Assembly (NCBI GenBank): GCA_000470535.1
Contig: CBRG010000137.1
Coordinates: 1 to 64,000 of the forward strand
Length of the DNA stretch: 64,000 nt
Direction of reading: 5' to 3'
Source of the DNA: Streptomyces sp. AW19M42
GTDB taxonomy: Bacteria; Actinomycetota; Actinomycetes; Streptomycetales; Streptomycetaceae
How positions within the stretch are numbered: position 1 is the stretch's first letter; every line of letters starts with the position of its first letter. This document shows positions 26,894-36,454 of this stretch, piece by piece. Below the pieces are notes generated by a model, which was not told where the DNA came from, did no database searches, and worked only from the letters and a program-made list of their open reading frames with translations. The position numbers and the translations under genes were made by a program.

Positions 26894-28129
26894 GTGCCCA
26901 CCGTCCCGCCGCCCACGGCGGCGCCTCCGAAGCCCACCTGGGAGCCCAAACAGCAGGAGCCCCCGTACCCCTGGCTGCGCCCGACCATCCGGATACGTCT
27001 CACGCTGCTGTACGGCGGCATGTTCCTGATCGCCGGCATCCTGCTGCTGTCGATCATCTACATGCTGGCCGCGCAGGCCCTGCACGTGGGCAGTGAGCTG
27101 CCGTTCAAGATCGTGGACGGCCATGTGGCCAGCGAGGTCTGCAACCTGCTGGGGGAGGGCAGCTCGCCGAGCGCCGTCAACTCGGCGATGAACTCCTGCG
27201 TCAACCATCAGCGCCAGCAGGCGCTCGACACGCTCCTCAACCGCTCGCTGCTGGCCCTGGTGGGCCTGAGCGTCATCGCCTTCGCCTTCGGTTACGCGAT
27301 GGCCGGACGGGTGCTCTCGCCGCTGGGCCGGATCACCCGTATTGCCCGCCGGGTGGCCGGCACGGACCTGTCCAGGCGCATCGAGCTGGACGGTCCGGAC
27401 GACGAGCTGAAGGAGCTCGCGGACACCTTCGACGACATGCTGGAGCGGCTGGAGCGGGCCTTCACCGCGCAGCAGCGGTTCGTCGGGAACGCGTCGCACG
27501 AGCTGCGCACGCCCCTGGCGATCAACCGCACGCTGCTGGAGGTGCACCTCTCCGATCCTGAGGCGCCTCCCGAGCTCAAGCAGCTCGGCAAGACGCTGCT
27601 CGCCACCAACGAACGCAGCGAACAGCTGGTCGAGGGCCTGCTGCTGCTCGCCCGCAGCGACAACCAGATCGTCGAGCGCAAACCCGTCGACCTCGCGGAG
27701 GTCGCCTCGCGCGCCCTCGACCAGACCCGGGCGGAGGCCGAGGCCAAGGACGTGGAGATGCGCGGCGAGCTGGCCCCGGCCGTGGTCCAGGGCAACGGCG
27801 TGCTGCTGGAGCGGATCGCGCTGAACCTGGTGCAGAACGCGGTGCGCTACAACGTCCCGGGCAGCGGCTGGGTCGAGGTCAGCACCGAGCTCCTGCCGGG
27901 CCAGGCCCTGCTCGTCGTCTCGAACACGGGCCCTGTGGTGCCCGGCTACGAGATCGACAACCTCTTCGAGCCCTTCCGGCGGCTGCGTACCGAGCGGACG
28001 GGCAGTGACAAGGGGGTGGGGCTCGGCCTGTCCATCGCGCGGTCCGTCGCGCGCGCTCACGGAGGCCGTATCATCGCGGAGCCCCGCGAGGGTGGTGGTC
28101 TTGTGATGCGCGTCTCACTGCCTGTCTGA
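26894..28129 (+). CDS. cutS: CutS, membrane sensor histidine kinase
   Basis: A 411-residue kinase. It has a Pro-rich cytoplasmic start, then two membrane helices (about residues 35-58 and 115-135) flanking a short external loop with two cysteines, Cys83 (SEVCNLL) and Cys102 (NSCVNH). A HAMP domain, a HisKA domain with His202 in ASHELRTPLAI and a HATPase domain (N box LVQNAVRYN, G box KGVGLGLSIA) follow. The paired external cysteines are the proposed redox or folding sensor of CutRS. GTG 26894 is the first usable start after the cutR stop; the ribosome-binding site is weak, implying translational coupling. Confidence 0.92.
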   Translation: MPTVPPPTAAPPKPTWEPKQQEPPYPWLRPTIRIRLTLLYGGMFLIAGILLLSIIYMLAAQALHVGSELPFKIVDGHVASEVCNLLGEGSSPSAVNSAMNSCVNHQRQQALDTLLNRSLLALVGLSVIAFAFGYAMAGRVLSPLGRITRIARRVAGTDLSRRIELDGPDDELKELADTFDDMLERLERAFTAQQRFVGNASHELRTPLAINRTLLEVHLSDPEAPPELKQLGKTLLATNERSEQLVEGLLLLARSDNQIVERKPVDLAEVASRALDQTRAEAEAKDVEMRGELAPAVVQGNGVLLERIALNLVQNAVRYNVPGSGWVEVSTELLPGQALLVVSNTGPVVPGYEIDNLFEPFRRLRTERTGSDKGVGLGLSIARSVARAHGGRIIAEPREGGGLVMRVSLPV

Positions 28130-28212
28130 CAGGCCGGACGGAGCGATTCACACGCGGATTATTTTGTTCGCTTTGAGCGGAATTTTCGGGACCCGATCCT
28201 GGACGGCCCATG

Positions 28213-28226
28213 TGTGATCGATCACA
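28213..28226. promoter_or_regulatory. 14-bp palindrome TGTGATCGATCACA (possible operator)
   Basis: A perfect palindrome nested in 8-bp outer inverted arms. It resembles CRP/FNR-type half sites (TGTGA/TCACA) but has a 4-base spacer rather than 6, so the regulator is uncertain. Confidence 0.5.
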
Positions 28227-28352
28227 AGAGCGAATTTCCGGCCGTCCACGCTCCGTGATCAGGGCTCCCACCGGAAAACCGGCAAAAGTCGGGGTTTTCG
28301 GGGGGCATTATCACGGGAAGTACACGGGGTGGCGTCGGTCAACGGCGCCGCC

Positions 28353-28370
28353 GGGACCGTGTACGGTCCC
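28353..28370. promoter_or_regulatory. 18-bp perfect palindrome upstream of the DUF4193 gene (possible operator)
   Basis: GGGACCGT and ACGGTCCC arms around a central GT. There is no T tract and it is 164 bases ahead of the next gene, so an operator is more likely than a terminator. Confidence 0.5.
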
Positions 28371-28533
28371 CATCGCCACCCAAGCAGATCGCTGTCAAGC
28401 GGTCCTTTTGGGTGTCGATTGAGTAACAGACCTTGATGTGAGGCAAAATCTCCGCCTCGGGTCGGGCACAAGTCCGGCCTCTCACGCGTTACGTGCGCTG
28501 AGACACCGCAGACACCCAGAGGGGGAGAGCGAC

Positions 28534-28830
28534 ATGGCAACGGATTACGACACCCCACGAAAGACCGACGACGACGTCGATCAGGACAGCCTTGAAGAGC
28601 TCAAGGCTCGTCGGAGCGACAAGACGGCCTCGGCCGTCGATGTCGACGAGTTCGACGCGGCCGAGGGACTGGAGCTGCCCGGCGCAGACCTGTCCAACGA
28701 AGAGCTGGCCGTAAGGGTCCTGCCCAAGCAGGCCGACGAATTCACGTGCATGAGTTGTTTCCTCGTGCACCACCGCAGTCAGCTGGCCCGTGAGAAGAAC
28801 GGCCAGCCGATCTGCCGCGACTGCGACTGA
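28534..28830 (+). CDS. DUF4193 family zinc-ribbon-like protein, 98 aa
   Basis: A small, strongly acidic protein with an N-terminal disordered half and a C-terminal CMSC...CRDC motif (about residues 80-97), which almost certainly binds zinc. The family is near-universal in actinobacteria (Rv2699c in M. tuberculosis, from memory) and its function is unknown. Start ATG 28534 follows a strong GGGGGAG. The next gene begins 14 bases after the stop. Confidence 0.85.
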   Translation: MATDYDTPRKTDDDVDQDSLEELKARRSDKTASAVDVDEFDAAEGLELPGADLSNEELAVRVLPKQADEFTCMSCFLVHHRSQLAREKNGQPICRDCD

Positions 28831-28843
28831 GGTCCGGTCGGCC

Positions 28844-29821
28844 GTGGCAGGGGACACACCGTTCCGGAAGCGGCGCTCCCGGCGCAGTAAGAAGTCGGAG
28901 GCGCATGAGGGCGGTACCGGCCCGGCAGAAGGCCTAGCAGCGCCTGCCGAGCCGTCCGCCCTGCCACCCTCGCCGGGCGGACAGGAAGAGGAGCGAGGCC
29001 GGCCGGCCTCGCTCGAAGCAGTCGGCGCAGCCGAAGCGGCTGCGGAAGTCGACACGGCCGACAGGGCCGAACAGGTCGACAGGACGGAGCCCGTGACCGG
29101 GGCAGGCCGTCTGAATTCAGTGAAACGGGGCGTACGCAAGGGCGGGGAGAGCGCCAGGGCAGCGATCGGTCATATCGCGGACCTGATCATCGATATCGCT
29201 CCCCGCGTCCCTGTGCGCGATCTCGCCACCCTGCGCAAGCAGTTCCCCGACCTCGGGCCCGAGGAGCTGGCCGACCGGCTCGTCGCGGGCGCGAGCAGGG
29301 CCACCGCCACCGTAGGCGCCGGAATCGGCGCGGCGGCCATGATGCCCGTACCGCCCGCCATGCTCGCCGAGCTGGCCACGGAGATCACCGGTGTGGCCGC
29401 GATCGAGATGAAGCTCGTCGCCGAGCTCCACGAGGTGTACGGACTCCGCCCACCGGGCGGCATCGTCCAGCGCTCCACCGCCTACCTGACTTCCTGGACC
29501 GAGGAACGCGGTATCGACGTCACCCGTCCGGTGACCGTCAACGCGGCACTCGGCGGCCAGATGAAGCGCGAGCTGCGCCAGCAGATCATGAAGCGCACCG
29601 TGCGCGACCTGCCGAACCTGATCCCGTTCATGGTCGGCGCCGCGGTCGGCGCGATGATGAACCGCCGCGACACCAGGAGACTTGCCGAACGGATCAGGAA
29701 GGATCTGCGGAAGCAGCAGATCCCCTGGGGCCGACTCCCCGAGCTGCCCCCGCTGGAACGGCCCGCACTCCCGTACGAAGTCCTTCCCGGAGATCAGCCG
29801 GACCGGCCCCCGAACGACTAG
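28844..29821 (+). CDS. Conserved hypothetical membrane-associated protein, 325 aa
   Basis: It starts at GTG 28844, right after the DUF4193 gene. The first 100 residues are charged and disordered (RKRRSRRSKKSE, then Glu/Ala-rich). The rest is helical with two Gly/Ala-rich hydrophobic segments: ATVGAGIGAAAMMPVPPAML (about residue 175) and LIPFMVGAAVGAMMNRRDTR (about residue 270). The second resembles the EcsC-type GAAVGA...N..R hairpin, so distant membership of EcsC-like proteins is possible but unproven. Function unknown; co-transcription with the DUF4193 gene is likely. Confidence 0.65.
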   Translation: MAGDTPFRKRRSRRSKKSEAHEGGTGPAEGLAAPAEPSALPPSPGGQEEERGRPASLEAVGAAEAAAEVDTADRAEQVDRTEPVTGAGRLNSVKRGVRKGGESARAAIGHIADLIIDIAPRVPVRDLATLRKQFPDLGPEELADRLVAGASRATATVGAGIGAAAMMPVPPAMLAELATEITGVAAIEMKLVAELHEVYGLRPPGGIVQRSTAYLTSWTEERGIDVTRPVTVNAALGGQMKRELRQQIMKRTVRDLPNLIPFMVGAAVGAMMNRRDTRRLAERIRKDLRKQQIPWGRLPELPPLERPALPYEVLPGDQPDRPPND

Positions 29822-29839
29822 GGCCTGCCGGCCGAGGCC

Positions 29840-30298
29840 TCAGGCCCGTACCGCCGCCTTCAGCGCCGCCACCAGCGCCTTCGGCTCGCGCGTCGACAGA
29901 TAGACGTACGGGGTCGGGTCCTGCGGATCGGTGACCTTCACCCGCACCGCCGTAGGGATGTAGCTGCGCAGCAGCATGAAGGCCCGGGTGTCCGCCTTGT
30001 ACGAGCGCCAGGCGCGTGCCTCGTCGGCCTCCAGCACCTCGGCCTCACCGAGCGCCGAGACCGGGATCCGCGCGTCCCCCGCCACCAGGGCGTCACCCAC
30101 CACCCGGATCCGGATGGAGCCGTAACCGCTCACCACCACCGCCGACGCGACCGTGCCGCCCACCAGGCCGGCGAGCAGCGGCAGGGTGCCCAGGGGCAGC
30201 AGCATCAGCGCGCAAGCGATGCCGAAGAGGAAGCAGATCACCCACCAGGAACGGGGTGCGGTGAGGCGTTCGTCGAAGGGCGGGGCGGAAGGCTGCAT
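29840..30298 (-). CDS. DUF3093 family membrane protein
   Basis: A 152-residue protein with two membrane helices near the N-terminus (about residues 18-38 and 40-60). A soluble beta-rich domain resembling a PH-like fold follows, with the conserved RIRVVGDALVAGDARIPVSA and YVYLSTREPKALV segments. The family is actinobacterial and uncharacterised; M. tuberculosis Rv2698 lies in the same position next to dut. It is divergent from the thioesterase gene. Confidence 0.8.
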   Translation of the reverse strand: MQPSAPPFDERLTAPRSWWVICFLFGIACALMLLPLGTLPLLAGLVGGTVASAVVVSGYGSIRIRVVGDALVAGDARIPVSALGEAEVLEADEARAWRSYKADTRAFMLLRSYIPTAVRVKVTDPQDPTPYVYLSTREPKALVAALKAAVRA

Positions 30299-30356
30299 GA
30301 GCCCAAGCTTGGCACGGCGCGACCTGCGGGTAGCCGCGCGGGTAAGGTCTGCGGCT

Positions 30357-30941
30357 GTGAGAGGAACATCTGCGGCTCTGAAGCCCCCGGCCGACGCGGT
30401 GAAACCGGTCCGGCATCCCGACGCGCCGGCCCCCGGCGAGCTCCTCGGCGCGCACTACGAACACTGTTTCGGCTGCGGCGGGGGACAGCCGCACGGGCTG
30501 CACCTCCAGGCGAGGGCCGGCGAGGGCGTCGGAGTCACCGCCGAGTTCACCGTGCAGGCCGCCCACCAGGGCGCCCCCGGCCTGGCGCACGGCGGGGTAC
30601 TGGCCACCGCGCTCGACGAGACGCTCGGCTCGCTGAACTGGCTGCTGCGGGTGATCGCGGTGACCGGACGGCTGGAGACCGACTTCGTCCGCCCCGTCCC
30701 GGTCGACACCGTGCTGTTCCTCGACGCCGAGATCACCGCCGTCCACGGCCGCAAGATCTACTCCCGGGCGACCGGCCGGATCGGCGGCCCGGACGGGCCC
30801 GTGGCGGTCCGCGCCGAGGCCCTCTTCATCGAGGTCAAGGTCGACCACTTCATCGACAACGGCCGCCCGGCCGAGATCCAGGCTGCGATGGCCGACCCGG
30901 ACCAGGTCAAGCGCGCCCGCGCCTTCGAGGTGAACCCCTGA
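30357..30941 (+). CDS. PaaI/hotdog-fold thioesterase family protein
   Basis: A 194-residue protein with an N-terminal CFGCG motif (near residue 39) and a hotdog domain with the 4HBT signature GLAHGGVLATALDETLG, carrying the usual catalytic Asp/Glu area. It likely hydrolyses an acyl-CoA. GTG 30357 has no Shine-Dalgarno, but TAAGGT lies eight bases upstream, the pattern of leaderless mRNAs. It overlaps dut by one base (TGATG), so the two are translationally coupled. Confidence 0.8.
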   Translation: MRGTSAALKPPADAVKPVRHPDAPAPGELLGAHYEHCFGCGGGQPHGLHLQARAGEGVGVTAEFTVQAAHQGAPGLAHGGVLATALDETLGSLNWLLRVIAVTGRLETDFVRPVPVDTVLFLDAEITAVHGRKIYSRATGRIGGPDGPVAVRAEALFIEVKVDHFIDNGRPAEIQAAMADPDQVKRARAFEVNP

Positions 30942-31474
30942 TGCGCCATCCCGTGGATGTACTGATCCGCCGGACAGAGCCGGACGTGCCGATTCCGTCC
31001 TATGGCCACCCCGGCGACGCCGGCGCCGATCTGGTGACCACGCAGGCCGCCGAGCTCGCGCCCGGCGAGCGGGCCGTGCTGCCCACCGGGGTTTCGATCG
31101 CACTGCCCGACGGGTACGCCGCGTTCGTGCACCCCCGGTCCGGCCTCGCCGCGCGCTGTGGAGTCGCACTGGTGAATGCCCCGGGGACGGTTGATGCCGG
31201 GTACCGTGGAGAGATCAAGGTGATCGTCATCAATCTCGACCCGCGCGAGTCCGTGCGGTTCGAGCGGTTCGACCGGATTGCCCAACTGGTCGTGCAGCAG
31301 GTCGAGAAGGTGCGCTTCCACGAGGTGTCGGAGCTTCCCGGTTCGGCGCGGGCCGAAGGGGGCTTCGGGTCCACCGGCGGTCATGCCGCCGTTGATGTTG
31401 ATGGCGTCCGGGGCGAGCTTCCCCAGGACGGGAACAGCTACGCTTCGGTCGATTCCGACCGGGAAGGACAGTGA
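30941..31474 (+). CDS. dut: dUTP diphosphatase (dUTPase)
   Basis: A 177-residue trimeric dUTPase that converts dUTP to dUMP and keeps uracil out of DNA. All five motifs are present: HPGDAGADL (I), HPRSGLAAR (II), GTVDAGYRGEIKV (III), FDRIAQLVV (IV) and RAEGGFGSTGG (V). About 27 extra, probably flexible, residues follow motif V. It is translationally coupled to the thioesterase gene upstream, and the DUF3710 gene begins two bases after its stop. Confidence 0.95.
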   Translation: MRHPVDVLIRRTEPDVPIPSYGHPGDAGADLVTTQAAELAPGERAVLPTGVSIALPDGYAAFVHPRSGLAARCGVALVNAPGTVDAGYRGEIKVIVINLDPRESVRFERFDRIAQLVVQQVEKVRFHEVSELPGSARAEGGFGSTGGHAAVDVDGVRGELPQDGNSYASVDSDREGQ

Positions 31475-31475
31475 C

Positions 31476-32249
31476 GTGTTCGGACGTCGCAAGGACAGTG
31501 GTTCCGCCGAGGACAAGGCGGACGAAGCGCGCGAGGCCGAGCAGGTCGTCGACGAGCTCGATGACGCCGATGCCGCCAAGGGCGGATCGCGTCGGATGAA
31601 CCTTCCGCCGGCGCCGCGGCCGGACGGGCCGTGGGACATCGAAGAGGTCTCCCAGCCCGGCGAGGGCCGGGTCGACCTGGGCGGCATCTTCGTGCCCGGT
31701 GTCGAGGGTATGGAGCTGCGCGTGGAGGTGGCCGGTGACGCGATCGTCGCCGCCACCGTGGTCCTCCGTGACAGCGCGATCCAGCTGCAGGCCTTCGCCG
31801 CCCCCAAGAAGGAGGGCATCTGGGGCGAGGTCCGCGACGAGATCGCCTCCGGCATCACCCAGCAGGGCGGGATCATCGACGAGGTCGAGGGCCCGCTGGG
31901 CTGGGAGCTGCGCGCGCAGGTCCCCGTACAGCTTCCCGACGGGGCGAACGGCGTGCAGCTGGTCCGCTTCGTCGGTATCGACGGCCCGCGCTGGTTCCTG
32001 CGCGGTGTGATCTCCGGCCAGGGTGCCGTGCAGCCGGAGGCTGCCGGTCTGCTGGAGACGGTCTTCCGGGACACCGTGGTGGTCCGCGGCGACGGCCCGA
32101 TGGCCCCGCGCGACCCGATCGTCCTGAAGCTTCCCAACGACGCCCAGATGGTGCCCGAGGGCGTTCAGCAGGAGGAGCAGGAGGGCTCGAAGTTCTCCGG
32201 TGGCATGGCAGGCCTCCAGCGTGGCCCCGAGATCACCGAGGTGCGCTGA
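31476..32249 (+). CDS. DUF3710 family protein
   Basis: A 257-residue soluble protein starting at GTG 31476 after GGGAAGGA. A charged N-terminal tail (about 45 residues) leads to a conserved domain with VDLGGIFVPG and VQLPDGANGVQLVRFVGIDG segments. No catalytic motif is recognised. It is conserved beside dut across actinobacteria (Rv2696c in M. tuberculosis). A strong terminator at 32271 closes the thioesterase-dut-DUF3710 operon. Confidence 0.83.
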   Translation: MFGRRKDSGSAEDKADEAREAEQVVDELDDADAAKGGSRRMNLPPAPRPDGPWDIEEVSQPGEGRVDLGGIFVPGVEGMELRVEVAGDAIVAATVVLRDSAIQLQAFAAPKKEGIWGEVRDEIASGITQQGGIIDEVEGPLGWELRAQVPVQLPDGANGVQLVRFVGIDGPRWFLRGVISGQGAVQPEAAGLLETVFRDTVVVRGDGPMAPRDPIVLKLPNDAQMVPEGVQQEEQEGSKFSGGMAGLQRGPEITEVR

Positions 32250-32270
32250 CCCCGCACCCGTAAGCACCGG

Positions 32271-32310
32271 CCGGTGGGCCGTGTCCCCGCACAGGGATAC
32301 GGCCCACCGG
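32271..32310 (+). terminator. Terminator after the dut-DUF3710 operon
   Basis: An approximately 17-bp stem beginning CCGGTGGGCCGT with CCACCGG at its end, one internal G-T pair and a small loop. Confidence 0.85.
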
Positions 32311-32458
32311 CTTGTGCGTTCCCGGCTGCCGCCGGGGCCTGGCGGCAGCCGCCGTATGGGGCGCGTATCGGGCACGTACAGGCGCCGTCAAGGGTCGGCC
32401 CCTCTCCGTATGGAAGGCATCAACGCAGGTCAAAGCGGTGTCTGCGGCGGGTTTGCTC

Positions 32459-32485
32459 ATGAGGTCCGAGAAATCCGCACCTCAT
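32459..32485 (+). promoter_or_regulatory. Inverted repeat in the kdp leader
   Basis: ATGAGGT (32459) and ACCTCAT (32479) pair with a 13-base spacer, ending 14 bases before the first start codon of the kdp operon and just ahead of its ribosome-binding site (CAGGAG). It may be a KdpE-type operator or an RNA hairpin limiting initiation. Confidence 0.5.
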
Positions 32486-32498
32486 CCAGGAGCACCCG

Positions 32499-32582
32499 AT
32501 GGCCGATCTGGCCTTCGTCGTCACCACGATCGCGGTCTTCGCGCTGGTGGCACTCATCGCCAAGGGGGTGACGAGGCTGTGA
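32499..32582 (+). CDS. 27-residue hydrophobic peptide leading the kdp operon
   Basis: ATG 32499 is preceded by CAGGAG. The product MADLAFVVTTIAVFALVALI plus AKGVTRL is a single transmembrane helix with a basic C-terminal end, so Nin-Cin... orientation would place Lys/Arg inside. Its stop overlaps the GTG start of kdpF (CTGTGA), which forces coupled translation. It is too short for most gene finders. KdpF-like in size but different in sequence, it may be an extra small subunit or regulator of KdpFABC; nothing beyond position supports a function. Confidence 0.65.
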   Translation: MADLAFVVTTIAVFALVALIAKGVTRL

Positions 32583-32668
32583 CCGCGGAAAACGTGGTGG
32601 GCCTCGTCGTGGCCGTCGCCCTGCTGGGCTACCTCGTCCTCGCCCTCCTGTACCCGGAGAGGTTCTGA
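32579..32668 (+). CDS. kdpF: KdpF, small subunit of the K+-transporting ATPase
   Basis: A 29-residue single-helix protein starting at GTG 32579 in the stop of the preceding peptide gene. The sequence [23 protein letters not shown] has the family pattern, including the ending YPERF. KdpF stabilises the KdpABC complex in the membrane. kdpA starts seven bases after its stop. Confidence 0.9.
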   Translation: MTAENVVGLVVAVALLGYLVLALLYPERF

Positions 32669-32675
32669 GCCCGTT

Positions 32676-34340
32676 ATGAGCCCCGTCCTCGCAGGTGTGC
32701 TCCAGCTGCTCGCGCTCGTCGTGGCGCTGGGTCTGGCGTACCGCCCGCTCGGTGACCACATGGCCCGCGTCTACACCTCGCCCCGGCATCTGCGGGCCGA
32801 GAAGTGGATATACCGGGCCATCGGCGCCGACCCGAACACGCAGATGCGCTGGCCCGCCTATCTCCGCGGTGTCCTGGCCTTCTCCGTCGTGAGCGTTCTC
32901 TTCCTGTACCTGCTGCAGCGGCTCCAGGGCTCGCTGCCCGGCTCGCTCGGCTTCGTCTCGATCGACCCAGACCAGGCGTTCAACACGGCGGCGTCCTTCG
33001 TTGCCAACACCAACTGGCAGTCCTACTCCGGCGAACAGGCCATGGGCCACGTCGTGCAGACCGGCGGCCTCGCGGTGCAGAACTTCGTCTCCGCCGCCGT
33101 CGGCATCGCCGTCGCGGTGGCGCTCGTACGGGGCCTCGCCGCCACCCGAACCGGTGAACTCGGCAACTTCTGGTCCGACCTGGTGCGCGGCACCGTACGC
33201 ATCCTGCTGCCGGTCTCGGTGCTCGGCGCGCTCGTGCTGGTCGCCTGCGGGGCGATCCAGAACTTCTCCGGCATCCATGAGGTCGGGCAGTTCATGGGCG
33301 GTTCGCAGCAGTGGAACGGCGGCGCGGTCGCCTCCCAGGAGGTCATCAAGGAGCTGGGCACCAACGGCGGCGGCTACTTCAACGCCAACTCGGCCCACCC
33401 CTTCGAGAATCCGAACGGGCTCTCCAACCTCTTCGAGATCTTCCTGATCCTCCTCATCCCGTTCGCCCTGACCCGCACCTTCGGCCGCATGGTCGGCTCG
33501 CTCAAGCAGGGCTACGCGATCCTCGCCACCATGGGCGTCATCTGGCTCGGCTTCACCGCGCTGATGATGTGGACCGAGTTCGCCCACCACGGGCCCGCGT
33601 TCGAGATCGCGGGCGGCGCCATGGAGGGCAAGGAGAACCGTTTCGGCGTCGGCGGCTCGTCCCTCTTCGCGGTGGCCACCACTCTCACCTCGACCGGCGC
33701 GGTGAACTCCTTCCACTCCTCGTTCACCGGCTTCGGCGGCGGCATCACGATGCTCGGCATGCAGCTCGGCGAGATCGCCCCCGGCGGTACCGGATCCGGT
33801 CTCTACGGAATGCTGGTCATGGCGGTCATCGCGGTGTTCATCGCCGGCCTGATGGTCGGCCGCACGCCCGAGTACCTCGGCAAGAAGATCGGCACCCGCG
33901 AGATCAAGCTCGCGGCCTGCTACATCCTCGTCACCCCGGCCCTGGTGCTCGGCTTCACCGCCGTCGCGATGGCCCTGCCCACCCCGGGCGACTCGATGAC
34001 CAACACGGGCGCGCACGGCTTCTCCGAGATCCTGTACGCCTACACCTCGGGCGCCAACAACAACGGCTCTGCGTTTGCCGGACTGGCCGCGGACACCCCG
34101 TGGTTCAACACCACGATCGGGCTGGCGATGCTGCTGGGCCGGTTCCTGCCCATGGTGTTCGTCCTCGCGCTCGCGGGCTCGTTCGCCGAGCAGCGGCCCG
34201 TACCGGCGACCGCTGGCACCCTCGGCACGCACCGGCCGCTCTTCAGCGGACTGCTGGCCGCCACCGTCATGATCGTCGCCGGTCTGACCTACTTCCCGGC
34301 CCTGGCTCTGGGCCCACTGGCCGAGGGGCTGGCGTCATGA
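32676..34340 (+). CDS. kdpA: KdpA, K+-binding channel-like subunit
   Basis: A 554-residue membrane protein with about ten helices and four selectivity-filter-like repeats, including [29 protein letters not shown], and [13 protein letters not shown]. It captures K+ from outside and passes it to KdpB through an intersubunit tunnel. Length is normal for KdpA. It overlaps kdpB by four bases (ATGA). Confidence 0.95.
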   Translation: MSPVLAGVLQLLALVVALGLAYRPLGDHMARVYTSPRHLRAEKWIYRAIGADPNTQMRWPAYLRGVLAFSVVSVLFLYLLQRLQGSLPGSLGFVSIDPDQAFNTAASFVANTNWQSYSGEQAMGHVVQTGGLAVQNFVSAAVGIAVAVALVRGLAATRTGELGNFWSDLVRGTVRILLPVSVLGALVLVACGAIQNFSGIHEVGQFMGGSQQWNGGAVASQEVIKELGTNGGGYFNANSAHPFENPNGLSNLFEIFLILLIPFALTRTFGRMVGSLKQGYAILATMGVIWLGFTALMMWTEFAHHGPAFEIAGGAMEGKENRFGVGGSSLFAVATTLTSTGAVNSFHSSFTGFGGGITMLGMQLGEIAPGGTGSGLYGMLVMAVIAVFIAGLMVGRTPEYLGKKIGTREIKLAACYILVTPALVLGFTAVAMALPTPGDSMTNTGAHGFSEILYAYTSGANNNGSAFAGLAADTPWFNTTIGLAMLLGRFLPMVFVLALAGSFAEQRPVPATAGTLGTHRPLFSGLLAATVMIVAGLTYFPALALGPLAEGLAS

Positions 34341-36448
34341 CCCTCCGTACGAAGCAGAAGGACACGATGTCCACCGTCACACCGGTCCGCGCACCGCACC
34401 GGGACAACCCGTCGGAGCGCGTCGCCGCCGGTCTGTTCGACCCCGGCATGCTGCTCGCCGCGTTCCCCGACGCGGTACGCAAACTCGACCCCCGGGTGAT
34501 GATCAAGTCGCCGGTGATGTTTGTGGTGCTGACCGGCTCGGTGCTCACCACCGTCATGGCGGCCCTGGACCCGACCGACTGGTTCGGCTGGGCGATCACC
34601 GTCTGGCTCTGGCTGACCACGGTTTTCGCCAACCTGGCGGAGGCGGTCGCGGAGGGCCGCGGCAAGGCCCAGGCGGACACCCTGCGCCGGGCCAGGACGG
34701 GCACCGTCGCCCGCCGCCTGACGGGTGGCGAAGAGGAGCGGACAGCGGGCACCGAACTACGCGTCGGTGATCTGGTGGTCTGCGAGGCCGGCGACATCGT
34801 CCCGGGGGACGGGGACGTCGTCGAGGGCGTGGCCAGCGTCGACGAATCCGCGATCACCGGCGAATCGGCACCGGTCATCCGGGAGTCCGGCGGCGACCGC
34901 AGCGCCGTGACCGGCGGCACGAAGGTGCTCTCCGACCGCATCGTCATCAAGATCACCACCAGGCCCGGCGAGACCTTCATCGACCGGATGATCGCCCTCG
35001 TCGAAGGCGCCGCCCGGCAGAAGACGCCCAACGAGATCGCGCTCAACATCCTGCTCGCCTCGCTGACCATCGTGTTTCTGCTGGCCGTGGTCACCCTCCA
35101 GCCGTTCGCCGGCTACGCGGGCAGCGAGCAGTCCATGACCGTGCTGGCCGCACTGCTGGTCTGCCTGATCCCGACCACCATCGGCGCGCTGCTCTCCGCG
35201 ATCGGCATCGCGGGCATGGACCGGCTGGTGCAGCGCAACGTGCTCGCCATGTCCGGGCGCGCCGTCGAGGCGGCGGGCGACGTGTCGACCCTGCTGCTCG
35301 ACAAGACCGGCACCATCACCCTCGGCAACCGGCAGGCCGCCGCGTTCCTCCCGGTCGCGGGCGTGACGGAGGCCGAACTGGCGGACGCTGCCCAGCTCTC
35401 CTCGCTGGCCGACGAGACGCCCGAGGGACGCTCCGTCGTCGTCCTGGCGAAGGAGGCGTACGGGCTCCGGGAGCGGCATCAGGGGCAGCTGTCCCGCGCG
35501 GAGTGGGTGGGCTTCACCGCACGGACCCGGATGTCCGGCGTGGACCTCGGCGGACGCCGGATCCGCAAGGGGGCCACCGGTTCGGTCACCGCCTGGGTCA
35601 GGGAGCGGGGCGGCGCGGTCCACCCCGACGTCGCCGCGCTCACAGAGCGGATCTCCCGCGAGGGCGGCACGCCGCTGCCGGTCGCGGTCGACGACGGGGA
35701 GGGCGCCCGGGTCCTGGGCGTCATCCACCTCAAGGACGTCGTCAAGGAGGGCATGCGCGAGCGGTTCGGTGAACTGCGCCGGATGGGCATCCGCACGGTC
35801 ATGATCACCGGCGACAACCCGCTGACGGCGAAGGCGATCGCGCAGGAGGCGGGCGTCGACGACTTCCTCGCGGAGGCCACCCCCGAGGACAAGATGGCCC
35901 TCATCAAGCGGGAACAGGCCGGCGGCAGGCTCGTCGCGATGACCGGCGACGGGACGAACGACGCCCCGGCGCTCGCCCAGGCCGACGTCGGCGTGGCCAT
36001 GAACACCGGGACCTCGGCCGCCAAGGAGGCCGGGAACATGGTGGACCTGGACTCCGACCCGACCAAGCTGATCGAGATCGTCGAGATCGGCAAACAGCTG
36101 CTGATCACCCGCGGCGCACTGACGACGTTCTCCATCGCCAACGACGTCGCGAAGTACTTCGCGATCATCCCCGCGATGTTCGCCGCGGTCTACCCGGGCC
36201 TGGACAGGCTCAACATCATGGATCTCTCCTCGCCCCGGTCCGCGATCCTGTCCGCCGTGATCTTCAACGCGCTGATCATCGTCGCACTGGTGCCGCTCGC
36301 GCTGAAGGGCGTGCGCTACCGGCCGGCCGGCGCAGACTCGATGCTCCGGCGCAACCTCGGGATCTACGGACTCGGCGGCCTGGTCGCCCCGTTCATCGGC
36401 ATCAAGATCATCGACCTGATCATCTCCCTCATCCCCGGAATCGGCTGA
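34337..36448 (+). CDS. kdpB: KdpB, P-type ATPase catalytic subunit
   Basis: A 703-residue P-type ATPase. The phosphorylated Asp322 lies in LLDKTGTIT, and the actuator TGES motif contains Ser177, equivalent to the inhibitory phospho-Ser162 of E. coli. The hinge motif [10 protein letters not shown] and the family-specific [12 protein letters not shown] are also intact. ATG 34337 overlaps the kdpA stop; a second ATG 12 codons in (MSTVTP) is a possible alternative start. It couples ATP hydrolysis to K+ uptake in KdpFABC. Confidence 0.95.
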   Translation: MTLRTKQKDTMSTVTPVRAPHRDNPSERVAAGLFDPGMLLAAFPDAVRKLDPRVMIKSPVMFVVLTGSVLTTVMAALDPTDWFGWAITVWLWLTTVFANLAEAVAEGRGKAQADTLRRARTGTVARRLTGGEEERTAGTELRVGDLVVCEAGDIVPGDGDVVEGVASVDESAITGESAPVIRESGGDRSAVTGGTKVLSDRIVIKITTRPGETFIDRMIALVEGAARQKTPNEIALNILLASLTIVFLLAVVTLQPFAGYAGSEQSMTVLAALLVCLIPTTIGALLSAIGIAGMDRLVQRNVLAMSGRAVEAAGDVSTLLLDKTGTITLGNRQAAAFLPVAGVTEAELADAAQLSSLADETPEGRSVVVLAKEAYGLRERHQGQLSRAEWVGFTARTRMSGVDLGGRRIRKGATGSVTAWVRERGGAVHPDVAALTERISREGGTPLPVAVDDGEGARVLGVIHLKDVVKEGMRERFGELRRMGIRTVMITGDNPLTAKAIAQEAGVDDFLAEATPEDKMALIKREQAGGRLVAMTGDGTNDAPALAQADVGVAMNTGTSAAKEAGNMVDLDSDPTKLIEIVEIGKQLLITRGALTTFSIANDVAKYFAIIPAMFAAVYPGLDRLNIMDLSSPRSAILSAVIFNALIIVALVPLALKGVRYRPAGADSMLRRNLGIYGLGGLVAPFIGIKIIDLIISLIPGIG

Positions 36449-36454
36449 CCTGCC

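Larger units (their letters stand above)
28130..28533. other. Intergenic region with palindromes between cutS and the DUF4193 gene
   Basis: About 400 bases, more AT-rich than the surroundings. It contains TGTGATCGATCACA (28213-28226) inside GGACGGCC/GGCCGTCC arms (28201-28208, 28240-28247), and a second perfect palindrome, GGGACCGT-GT-ACGGTCCC, at 28353-28370. It ends with GGGGGAGAG before ATG 28534. No gene is seen. Confidence 0.6.
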
